Made by a program: the position numbers and the translations under genes
Shown: piece by piece, positions 1 through 5,912 of the stretch
Numbering within the stretch: position 1 is the stretch's first letter
How the letters are laid out: every line of letters begins with the position of its first letter
Source of the DNA: Rhodocyclaceae bacterium
Lineage (GTDB): Bacteria > Pseudomonadota > Gammaproteobacteria > Burkholderiales > Rhodocyclaceae
Length of the DNA stretch: 7,253 nt
Direction of reading: 5' to 3'
NCBI GenBank assembly: GCA_017444505.1
Contig: JAFSWK010000247.1
Coordinates: 1-7,253 of the forward strand
Notes under the pieces: generated by a model
What the model was told of the DNA's origin: nothing
Databases searched by the model: none
The model's input: only the letters and a program-made list of their open reading frames with translations

Positions 1-219
1 AACCTTTTCGCGGAAACCTACGCTTCCGGACAACCGGCGCTGGGCAAGCCGATGACCGGCATGCTCGGCAACATCAAGTCGTCCTACACCGAGGACTCCA
101 ACGTTGATCTGACCAAGGAACTGGTGGATTTGATTGTCTTCCAGCGCAACTATCAGGCCAACGCCCAGTCCATCCGCACGCAGGACACCATCCTGCAAAC
201 CGTAGTCAACCTGCGCTGA
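1..219 (+). CDS. flgE: Flagellar hook protein FlgE, C-terminal part (5' truncated by the window)
   Basis: Only the last 72 codons are visible, in frame 1 and ending at the TGA at 217-219. FlgE polymerises into the hook, the extracellular universal joint between the flagellar rod and filament. The visible part is the conserved C-terminal helix of the rod/hook/hook-associated family: LTKELVDLIVFQRNYQANAQ followed by a segment ending LQTVVNLR. This helix packs in the inner tube of the axial structure. The preceding stretch (GKPMTGMLGNIKSSYTEDSN) is typical of the end of the hook domain, where rod proteins differ. FlgG shares the terminal helix, so FlgE rests on that upstream stretch and on flgF coming next, the normal order in the flgBCDEFG cluster. 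The gap to flgF is 83 bp. Confidence 0.85.
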   Translation, partial: NLFAETYASGQPALGKPMTGMLGNIKSSYTEDSNVDLTKELVDLIVFQRNYQANAQSIRTQDTILQTVVNLR

Positions 220-241
220 GTGGCTTCGGCCAGACAGCGTA

Positions 242-276
242 GCGGCGGGCGGGCGCGCAAGCGCACCGCCTGTCGC
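242..276 (+). promoter_or_regulatory. Strong intercistronic hairpin between flgE and flgF
   Basis: Bases 242-256 pair with 261-276 around a GCAA tetraloop (257-260). I count 15 base pairs with one bulged A (265); two of the pairs are G-T wobbles. No T run follows, so it is not a standard rho-independent terminator. It ends about 15 bases before the flgF Shine-Dalgarno. Its position suggests an RNA processing or stability element that sets the flgE:flgF ratio, since hook protein is needed in about 100 copies and FlgF in only a few. The pairing is seen directly; the role is inference. Confidence 0.5.
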
Positions 277-302
277 CGTCTCCCGCACAAGAGGGCAGCA
301 CC

Positions 303-1040
303 ATGGATCGCGTTCTCTATGTCGCCATGACCGGCGCCAAACACACCCTCGGTCAGCAAGGCGCGGTGGCCAACAACCTGGCCAACGTGTCGACCGACGG
401 TTTCCGTGCCGAAATGCACAAGCTGCGCGGCGTGGAAGTGATTTCCAACGCCATGCCCAGCCGCGCCTTCGTAGTGGATGCGACGATTGCGCACAATTTT
501 GAATCCGGCCCGCTGGAGCACACCGGCAACGTGCTCGATCTGGCCATCAAGGGCAAGGGCTGGTTTGTGGTGCAAACGCCCGACGGCACCGAGGCCTACA
601 CCCGCGCCGGCAGTCTGGAAATGGACCCGGAAGGCGTGCTGCGCACACATTCCGGCCTGCAAATCATGGGCGACGGCGGGCCGATTACGATTCCGCCCAA
701 CGTGCTGGTGGAAATTGGCGCCGATGGCACGATTTCGGCCATCGACCCGGATGCGGGCGGCGTCATCAACGTGATTGACCGCATCCGCGTGGTCAATCCC
801 GATGAAAACAACCTTGAACGCGGCGAAGACGGCCTGTTTCGCACCAAGGACGGCGCGCCGGCGGAGGTGGATGAAAACGCCTACGTGGTCAGCGGCTATG
901 TGGAAAAAAGCAACGTCAAGGTGGTCGACCAACTGGTGCAGATGATTTCGCTGGCGCGCCAGTTTGAAATGCAGACCAAGATGATTACCAGCGCCCAGCG
1001 CAATGACGAATCCGCCGCCAAACTGCTGAGCGTGCGCTAA
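303..1040 (+). CDS. flgF: Flagellar proximal rod protein FlgF
   Basis: This is a complete 245-residue protein, a normal length for FlgF. FlgF is a proximal rod component of the basal body, exported by the flagellar type III apparatus, so no cleavable signal peptide is expected and none is seen. The N-terminal rod domain carries NNLANVSTDGFRAE at residues 24-37, the hallmark of the flagellar axial family. The start MDRVLYVAMTGAK fits FlgF rather than FlgG, which usually begins MIRSLWIAKTG. The middle (about 80-190) is the FlgE/F/G-like beta domain, and the end (about 194-245, GYVEKSNVKVVDQLVQMI...) is the terminal helix. The ATG at 303 has a GAGG at 291-294 with 8-base spacing. flgE lies upstream, but a terminator rather than flgG lies downstream. 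Confidence 0.95.
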   Translation: MDRVLYVAMTGAKHTLGQQGAVANNLANVSTDGFRAEMHKLRGVEVISNAMPSRAFVVDATIAHNFESGPLEHTGNVLDLAIKGKGWFVVQTPDGTEAYTRAGSLEMDPEGVLRTHSGLQIMGDGGPITIPPNVLVEIGADGTISAIDPDAGGVINVIDRIRVVNPDENNLERGEDGLFRTKDGAPAEVDENAYVVSGYVEKSNVKVVDQLVQMISLARQFEMQTKMITSAQRNDESAAKLLSVR

Positions 1041-1100
1041 CGGGGCGTTCGCCTGCGCGGGCGGGAAGTTTTCTCTCCTCTTGTTTCTTGCTTCATCACC

Positions 1101-1125
1101 CCGCCCGGCAACGGGCGGTTTTTTT
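1101..1125 (+). terminator. Rho-independent terminator after flgF
   Basis: CCGCCCG at 1101-1107 pairs perfectly with CGGGCGG at 1112-1118 around a GCAA tetraloop, followed directly by seven T (1119-1125). This is a near-ideal intrinsic terminator, 60 bases after the flgF stop. It separates flagellar transcription from the RNB gene. The preceding 30 bases (about 1068-1100) are notably pyrimidine-rich. Confidence 0.92.
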
Positions 1126-1141
1126 GCGCGCGCCGCGCGGG

Positions 1142-1150
1142 TGCTAGAAT
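1142..1150 (+). promoter_or_regulatory. Extended -10 promoter for the RNB exoribonuclease gene
   Basis: TGCTAGAAT at 1142-1150 matches an extended -10 element (TGnTATAAT, one mismatch). No good -35 hexamer is present at 16-18 bases; that position falls on the T run of the preceding terminator. Extended -10 promoters can work without a strong -35. Transcription would start near 1157, giving a leader of about 27 bases before the ATG at 1184. The bases after the -10 are GC-only (CGCGCCC). Confidence 0.55.
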
Positions 1151-1183
1151 CGCGCCCTTTCATTTGCGCGGGCGTAGTGCAGC

Positions 1184-3082
1184 ATGTTTGTACTGTTTGA
1201 AGACAGCGGCGTTTTTCGTGCCGGAACCATCCTCTCGGAAGCGGGCGCTTCCTTGCAGGTGGAGACTTCGCACGGCAAACGCATGAAAATCAAGCGCGCC
1301 CATGTGATTCTGGAATACACCGCGCCGGAGCCGCAAACGCTGCTCGATGGCGGACAGGCGGATGCGGCGGCGCTGGATGCCGCGTTTTTGTGGGAAGTGT
1401 GCGAAGACGGCGAATTTTTTGTCGCCGATTTTGCCCGCGAATACTACGGCCACGCGCCCAGCGCGCCGGAAGTGGCAGCACTGCTCTTCGCCCTGCATGG
1501 CGCGCCGGTGTATTTCCACCGCAAGGGCAAAGGGCGCTTTCGCAAGGCGCCGCCCGAAATTCTGCAAGCGGCACTGGCCGGACAAGCACGCCGCGCCCGC
1601 GAAGCCGAGCAGGTGGAAGCCTGGCGCGCCGAGCTGGTTGCCGGACGCCTGCCCGAAGCACTCGCGCCGCTGGTGCCGCAACTGCTCTACCGCCCCGACC
1701 GCAACCGGCTGGAAACCCGCGCCTTTGAAGCGGCCTGCGTGGATGCCGGGGAATCGCCGGCGAAGCTGCTGCTGCGCTGCGGTGCGCTGCAATCGAGTTA
1801 TGAACTGCATCTGAACCGTTTTCTGTTTGAGCATTTCCCGCAGGGCACCGAGCCGCCGCCGCTGCCCGAATGCACGTTTGACGCGCAAAGTTTGCCGCGC
1901 GCCCAGGTGCAGGCGTTTTCGATTGATGACGCCAGCACCACGGAAATTGACGATGCCTTTTCCGTCACCGCGCTCGCGGGCGGCGGCTGGCGCATCGGCA
2001 TTCACATCGCCGCGCCCGCGCTGGGGTTTGACTGCGCTTCGCCCGCCGGACAACTGGCGCGCGCGCGGCTGTCGACGGTCTATATGCCCGGCAACAAAAT
2101 CACCATGCTGCCCGAGGCGCTGGTGGAATGCTTCACGCTGGCCGAGGGGCGCGAATGCCCGGCGGTGTCGCTGTATGCGGAAGTCTCGCCCGCGCTCAGT
2201 GTGCAATCGGTGCAAAGCTGCATTGAGCGCGTGCCGGTTGCGGCCAATCTGCGCCTGGGCGCGCTGGAACCATTGTTCAACGAAGAACGGCTGGCGCATG
2301 GTGCGCCGCTGGATTTCCCGTTTGGCAAAGAATTGCGCCTGCTCTGGGAACTGGCTACCGTGCTGGAAGGCGGGCGCGGCAAAACGGAAACCACGCCGGA
2401 GCAAACCGATTTTGGCTTTGCCGTCGACTGGCAGCGCACTTCGCCCGATGGCGAAGGCTGGGTGGAAATCACGCAGCGCCAGCGCGGTTCGCCGCTGGAC
2501 AAGCTGGTGTCCGAGCTGATGATTTTCGTCAATTCACATTGGGGCAAACAGCTCGCCGACGCAGACGTGGCCGGTTTGTACCGCGTGCAAAACGGCGGCA
2601 AGGTGCGCATGAGCACCTATCCGGAACCGCACGAAGCCCTCGGCGTGGATTGCTACGCCTGGTCCAGTTCGCCGCTGCGCCGCTACGTCGACCTCGTCAA
2701 CCAGTGGCAACTGGTGGCGGTTCTGCGCGAAGAGAGTGCGCCGTTTGCCGCGCGCAGCGCCGATTTGCTGGCCGCGATGCGCGATTTTGAAGTGACGTAT
2801 GCCAGCTACAACGAATTTCAGCGGCAGATGGAACGTTACTGGTGCTTGCGCTGGCTGCGTCAGCGTGATGCGCGCGAAATTGCCGCGCTGGTGCTGCGCG
2901 AAAACACCGTGCGGCTGGACGGAATGCCGTTTGTCGCCCGCGTGCCCGATTTGCCGCCCGTGCTTGCGGGCACGCGCGTGCAACTGGCGCTGGGCGAGGC
3001 GGACTTGTTCAACGTTGAACTGCCGCTGCGCTATCTGCGCACACTGAGCGAACCCGAACACGGCGACGAACACGCGCCGTGA
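1184..3082 (+). CDS. RNase II/R-family (RNB domain) 3'-5' exoribonuclease
   Basis: The 632-residue product belongs to the RNase II/VacB superfamily of cytoplasmic, metal-dependent exoribonucleases that degrade RNA from the 3' end. The metal-binding motif is SIDDASTTEIDDAF around residues 247-259, with D248, D256 and D257; E254 sits where E. coli RNase II has an aspartate. The family signature YAWSSSPLRRYVDLVNQ is at 491-507, including the R499/R500 pair near the catalytic arginine. Residues 1-50 are beta-rich, and 60-240 form a variable N-terminal region without an obvious cold-shock domain pair. The C-terminal region (about 573-632) is a short S1-like remnant. The protein is shorter than RNase R (over 800 residues), so it is neither a clear Rnb nor a clear Rnr, and I give no symbol. 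The ATG at 1184 fits the upstream promoter; the Shine-Dalgarno is weak. Proteins of this type commonly precede tonB-aroE in betaproteobacteria. Confidence 0.88.
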   Translation: MFVLFEDSGVFRAGTILSEAGASLQVETSHGKRMKIKRAHVILEYTAPEPQTLLDGGQADAAALDAAFLWEVCEDGEFFVADFAREYYGHAPSAPEVAALLFALHGAPVYFHRKGKGRFRKAPPEILQAALAGQARRAREAEQVEAWRAELVAGRLPEALAPLVPQLLYRPDRNRLETRAFEAACVDAGESPAKLLLRCGALQSSYELHLNRFLFEHFPQGTEPPPLPECTFDAQSLPRAQVQAFSIDDASTTEIDDAFSVTALAGGGWRIGIHIAAPALGFDCASPAGQLARARLSTVYMPGNKITMLPEALVECFTLAEGRECPAVSLYAEVSPALSVQSVQSCIERVPVAANLRLGALEPLFNEERLAHGAPLDFPFGKELRLLWELATVLEGGRGKTETTPEQTDFGFAVDWQRTSPDGEGWVEITQRQRGSPLDKLVSELMIFVNSHWGKQLADADVAGLYRVQNGGKVRMSTYPEPHEALGVDCYAWSSSPLRRYVDLVNQWQLVAVLREESAPFAARSADLLAAMRDFEVTYASYNEFQRQMERYWCLRWLRQRDAREIAALVLRENTVRLDGMPFVARVPDLPPVLAGTRVQLALGEADLFNVELPLRYLRTLSEPEHGDEHAP

Positions 3083-3127
3083 TGCCCGATAACGCGACAG
3101 CGATGATACACCCCGCACACGCGCAGG

Positions 3128-3150
3128 CTGTGGAAAAACCTGTGGAAAAC
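3128..3150 (+). repeat. Tandem TGTGGAAAA repeat (DnaA-box-like), period 12
   Basis: CTGTGGAAAAAC (3128-3139) is followed directly by CTGTGGAAAAC (3140-3150), a near-perfect direct repeat. The reverse complement of its core, TTTTCCACA, differs from the consensus DnaA box TTATCCACA at one position. The pair lies just upstream of the tonB -10 element, where DnaA or another activator could bind, and its A tracts could also act as an UP-type element. The repeat is seen directly; the binding protein is inference. Confidence 0.4.
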
Positions 3151-3172
3151 GGGCAGCAGTGGCGCGGGGCGG

Positions 3173-3178
3173 TACAAT
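3173..3178 (+). promoter_or_regulatory. -10 element of the tonB-aroE-mtgA promoter
   Basis: TACAAT matches the -10 consensus at five of six positions and is followed by GCGCGCC, a GC-rich discriminator like that of rRNA promoters. No recognisable -35 lies 16-18 bases upstream (about 3149-3156, CGGGCA-like), so the promoter is weak or needs an activator. Transcription would start near 3185, leaving a leader of about 67 bases before the ATG at 3252. Confidence 0.45.
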
Positions 3179-3198
3179 GCGCGCCGCATACCCGCACG

Positions 3199-3237
3199 CG
3201 AGCGCGCGAGCGTACAGCCCGCGCGCCGTATTTTTTT
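3199..3237 (+). terminator. Terminator-like hairpin with T7 run in the tonB leader (possible attenuator)
   Basis: Bases 3199-3211 pair with 3217-3228 in a stem of about 11 GC-rich pairs (one bulged A at 3201, one A-C mismatch at 3209/3219) with a five-base loop. TATTTTTTT (3229-3237) follows. It lies downstream of the -10 at 3173-3178 and only 14 bases before the tonB start. It could be the RNB gene's terminator or an attenuator for tonB-aroE-mtgA. A competing hairpin (GCGCCG 3223-3228 with CGGCGC 3239-3244) uses the 3' half of this stem and loops out the T run, so the two structures cannot form together. Confidence 0.5.
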
Positions 3238-3251
3238 GCGGCGCTTTGGTC

Positions 3252-4256
3252 ATGATTCCGACGTACAAGGTTTTTTTCGTTCCGCCCATGCCCGGCTTGC
3301 CCGAGCCGCGCCTGCTCTCACCGCCGTGGGAAAAACTCACGCGCGGCGCGCTGTCGGTCGCCATTCCGCTGTCGCTGCTGTTTCATGCGATTGTGGCGAG
3401 CACCCACTTTGAGTTCGACGAAGGCGAGCCTGCCCCGCCGCCGGTCAATTCGCTGGAAGTGGTGCTGGTCAATGCGCGCTCCAAAAACGTCCCGAAAGAT
3501 GCCTCCCTGATTGCGCAGCACAACCTGGATGGCGGCGGCGACCAGGAAAAAGATGTGCGCGCCAGCACGCCGCTGCCCTCAACCCAGCAGCGCGATGGTG
3601 ATGCGCTTGCGGATACGGTGCGTCGCAAGCCTGAAACCACCACGGTCAGCGCGCCCACCAAGGTGATTACCGCCGCCAACAGCGAAGGCGAGACGCGCGC
3701 CGAGCCGGTGAAAGAGGCCAAACAGGCGGATCAACCCGCGCCCACGCCCGCGCAGCGTTCCGGGCAGGATGAAACCGATAGTGTGGCGACCGCTTCGGAT
3801 TTGCGCGCCGAGATTAGCCGCAAACTGAACGCCTATGAAAAACGGCCAAAATACGAATTCATCGGCTCACGGGCGAAGGGCAGCGCCACGGCGCTGTACA
3901 TCGACCAGTGGCGGCAGAAAGTCGAGCGCGTCGGCACGCTGAATTTCCCCGTCGGGCGGCGCGGCAAGCTCTACGGCAAACTGGTCATGACGGTGTGGAT
4001 TAACGGCGATGGCACGGTGAAGGAACGTAAGGTGAGCAACATTGTGCCGGACAAAAAAATGGGCAATCGCAAGCAGGATGACGAACTGAAAGCGGATATG
4101 GAATTTGCCGCGTTGCAGATTATCGGGAAGGCTGCGCCCTTCGCCGCGCTCACCGAAGAAGAACGCAGCGAGTGCCGCTGCGACGGCGTGGTGATTTCCC
4201 GCACGCTGCATTTCACCAAAGATAACGAACTGGTCACCGATGAAGCGCCGCAATGA
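3252..4256 (+). CDS. tonB: TonB-like energy transducer (TonB C-terminal domain protein)
   Basis: The product is 334 residues from the ATG at 3252. TonB-type proteins span the inner membrane and periplasm and pass proton-motive energy from ExbB/ExbD to outer-membrane transporters. Residues 33-51 form the single N-terminal membrane segment (ALSVAIPLSLLFHAIVAS). Within it, S41 and H45 reproduce the SxxxH spacing needed for ExbB/ExbD coupling in E. coli TonB. Residues about 55-200 are a charged, Pro/Ala/Thr-rich linker. Residues about 235-322 (GKLYGKLVMTVWINGDGTV...) are the TonB C-terminal domain. The frame stays open back to a GTG at 3159, but that start would lie upstream of the -10 at 3173 and add an unconserved-looking extension. 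No good Shine-Dalgarno is visible. exbB and exbD are not adjacent. A TolA-like role is the alternative. It overlaps aroE by 17 bp. Confidence 0.82.
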   Translation: MIPTYKVFFVPPMPGLPEPRLLSPPWEKLTRGALSVAIPLSLLFHAIVASTHFEFDEGEPAPPPVNSLEVVLVNARSKNVPKDASLIAQHNLDGGGDQEKDVRASTPLPSTQQRDGDALADTVRRKPETTTVSAPTKVITAANSEGETRAEPVKEAKQADQPAPTPAQRSGQDETDSVATASDLRAEISRKLNAYEKRPKYEFIGSRAKGSATALYIDQWRQKVERVGTLNFPVGRRGKLYGKLVMTVWINGDGTVKERKVSNIVPDKKMGNRKQDDELKADMEFAALQIIGKAAPFAALTEEERSECRCDGVVISRTLHFTKDNELVTDEAPQ

Positions 4257-5115
4257 TGCCGCGAGCGCGCCGGACCGCTACGCCGTCATCGGCCAGCCCA
4301 TCGCGCACAGCCGCTCGCCCTTTATTCACGCCGAATTTGCCCGTCAAACCGGCCAGCAGGTGCAGTACGAAGCGATTGTCGCGCCGCTGGACGGTTTTGC
4401 CGACGCGGTGCGCGCCTTTCAGGCTGCCGGCGGGCGCGGCATGAATGTCACCGTGCCCTTCAAGCTGGAAGCCTGCGCGCTGGCCGACGAATGCGCGCCG
4501 CGCGCGCAGGCCGCCGGGGCGGCAAATACGTTGATTTTCCGCGAAGATGGCAGCATTTTCGCCGACAATACCGACGGCGCGGGGCTGGTGGCCGATTTGC
4601 GCGAACTGTTGCCGCAAGGTCTGGGCGGGCGGCGCATTGCGCTGTTGGGTGCGGGCGGGGCGGCGCGCGGCGTGCTCTTGCCGCTGCTGGCCGAGCGCCC
4701 CGCGCAACTGGTCATCGCCAACCGCACCATGGCGCGCGCGCAGGCATTGCGGGCGGATTTTTCGGATGCTGCCGCCGAAGCGGGCGTGGCGCTGGCGGTG
4801 GAGACGCTGGAAGGCTTGTCGGGCGAATTTGATTTGCTCCTCAACGCTACCGCCAGCGGACTGGCGGGCGAGGCGCTGCCGCTGCCCTGGGTGCGCGGCT
4901 TGCTGGCCGGAAATGCGGCGGCTTACGACATGGTCTATGCCGCGCACGATACGCCGTTTCTGGCGGATGCCCGTCGCCACGGCGCGGCGATTGTGGCCGA
5001 CGGGCTGGGAATGCTGGTCGAGCAGGCGGCGGAAAGTTTCTGGCTCTGGCGCGGCGTGCGTCCGCAAACGGATGCGGTGCGCCGCGCGCTGCGCGCCAGC
5101 CTGCAAGCGTCATGA
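4240..5115 (+). CDS. aroE: Shikimate dehydrogenase AroE
   Basis: The 291-residue enzyme reduces 3-dehydroshikimate to shikimate with NADPH, the fourth step of the cytoplasmic shikimate pathway to chorismate and aromatic amino acids. All key motifs are present: the shikimate-binding serines S24 and S26 in IAHSRSP, NVTVPFK with catalytic K75, N96 in AANTL, the catalytic D112 in NTDG, the NADP loop GAGGA at 137-141, the NRT motif near 160, and the C-terminal DGLGMLVEQAAESFWLW with the conserved glutamine. The length is slightly above the usual 270-280 because of a short N-terminal extension (MKRRNDAASAPD). The ATG at 4240 lies inside the end of tonB, so translation is probably coupled. The stop overlaps the mtgA start as ATGA. 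YdiB and AroE-like paralogues are alternatives, but the context and full motif set favour AroE. Confidence 0.96.
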   Translation: MKRRNDAASAPDRYAVIGQPIAHSRSPFIHAEFARQTGQQVQYEAIVAPLDGFADAVRAFQAAGGRGMNVTVPFKLEACALADECAPRAQAAGAANTLIFREDGSIFADNTDGAGLVADLRELLPQGLGGRRIALLGAGGAARGVLLPLLAERPAQLVIANRTMARAQALRADFSDAAAEAGVALAVETLEGLSGEFDLLLNATASGLAGEALPLPWVRGLLAGNAAAYDMVYAAHDTPFLADARRHGAAIVADGLGMLVEQAAESFWLWRGVRPQTDAVRRALRASLQAS

Positions 5116-5800
5116 AGAACGGCCTCGCCCGCCGTCTGCGCCGTGCGGTGTTGGGCGTGGTGTTGCTGGCGGTGTTCTGGCATTTGTGGGTGCTGGGCAA
5201 TGTGCTGGTCTGGACGGTCGTGCCCGTCACCGGCACCAGTTTCATGCGTCTGCGGGCGGTGGAAAGCGCGCTGACGGTGATTCCCGAACAGCAATGGGTG
5301 CCGTATGAAAAGATTGCCGAGCCGGTCATCCGCGCCGTGATTGCCGCCGAGGATGACCGTTTCATGGAGCACAGCGGCTTTGACTGGCAGGCGATGCGCC
5401 GTGCCTTCGACCGCAACCGCCGGGCGGGCGGGGCGGTGGCGGGCGGCTCGACCATCAGCCAGCAACTGGCCAAAACCTGTTTCTGTCGTCTTCGCGCAGC
5501 TATCTGCGCAAGGCCGAAGAGGCGCTGATTACCGTGGCGCTGGAAACCTTTTGGAGCAAGCGGCGCATCATTGAGGTTTATCTCAACGTTGTCGAATGGG
5601 GCGAAGGCATCTTCGGCATTGGCGCTGCTGCCCGGCATTACTACCGCCTGCCGCCGCAGGCGCTGGATGCAGCGGATGCGGCGCGGCTGGCGGTGATGCT
5701 GCCCAATCCGCGCCGCTACGAAGAACGCTTCACGCCCCGGCTGCGCGAACACGCCGGGCGTGTGCGCCAGCGCATGAACAAAAGCGAAATTCCCGAATAG
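5112..5800 (+). pseudogene. mtgA: Monofunctional peptidoglycan glycosyltransferase MtgA, interrupted by a frameshift
   Basis: MtgA is an inner-membrane GT51 enzyme that polymerises lipid II into glycan strands. The first frame (5112-5528) encodes a membrane segment at about 12-36, the catalytic motif AAEDDRFMEHSGFDW with E80, and GGSTISQQLAK ending at K121; it then runs into 17 unrelated residues and a stop. The rest of the enzyme is intact in the next frame: NLFLSSSRSYLRKAEEALIT, then EVYLNVVEWGEGIFGIGAAA with the second GT51 glutamate motif, ending at the TAG at 5798-5800. The break is at the AAAA of 5472-5475; one more A would give AK-NLFL and a 229-residue protein of normal length. The 3' frame has about 108 codons without a stop, so the lesion is recent or a sequencing error. 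As written, the enzyme lacks the second half of its fold. It overlaps aroE by 4 bp. Confidence 0.88.
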
Positions 5801-5877
5801 TGGTGGCGATGTTGCAGGCGGACGGGGCACCAGCACGGGGGAGAGGAGGCGGGTGTTTTCTTTGCGCGGCGCGCGGC

Positions 5878-5883
5878 TATAAT
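5878..5883 (+). promoter_or_regulatory. -10 element of the tpiA(-secG) promoter
   Basis: TATAAT is a perfect -10, followed by GCGCGG, a GC-rich discriminator resembling TATAATGCGC of E. coli rrnB P1. The -35 region is poor; GTTTTC or TTTTCT at about 5855-5861 is the best candidate. Transcription would start near 5890, giving a leader of about 23 bases. The 112-bp gap after mtgA holds no convincing terminator. Confidence 0.65.
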
Positions 5884-5912
5884 GCGCGGTTATTCTTTCA
5901 AATTGACCACCT

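Noticed and set aside
242..276. The flgE-flgF hairpin as a rho-independent terminator
   Set aside because: No T run follows the stem, and flgF has no evident promoter between the hairpin and its start.
1120..1140. GCGC-rich palindromic stretch as an operator
   Set aside because: Alternating GC runs occur all over this window, and this one fits base composition without a distinct motif.
153..1163. 336-codon minus-strand open frame opposite flgF
   Set aside because: It is a shadow of a GC-rich coding strand. The product is His/Arg/Ala-rich with no recognisable family, and flgF is unmistakable on the + strand.
1160..2404. 414-codon minus-strand open frame opposite the RNB gene
   Set aside because: The product is Arg/Gln-rich with low complexity and no motifs, while the + strand carries conserved RNase motifs throughout.
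3128..3150. TGTGGAAAA repeats as a replication origin
   Set aside because: There are only two imperfect boxes, with no AT-rich unwinding region and no dnaA/dnaN neighbour.
3159..3251. GTG at 3159 as the start of the TonB-like gene
   Set aside because: The added 31 residues show no conserved feature and the start lies before the likely -10 at 3173-3178. The ATG at 3252 puts the membrane segment at a normal distance from the N-terminus.
5466..5485. Programmed -1 frameshift to make full-length MtgA
   Set aside because: The site is CC-AAAA-CC, not a canonical slippery heptamer, and slipping Lys-tRNA from AAA to CAA costs a base pair. Four A are also too few for efficient polymerase slippage, and MtgA is not known to use frameshifting.
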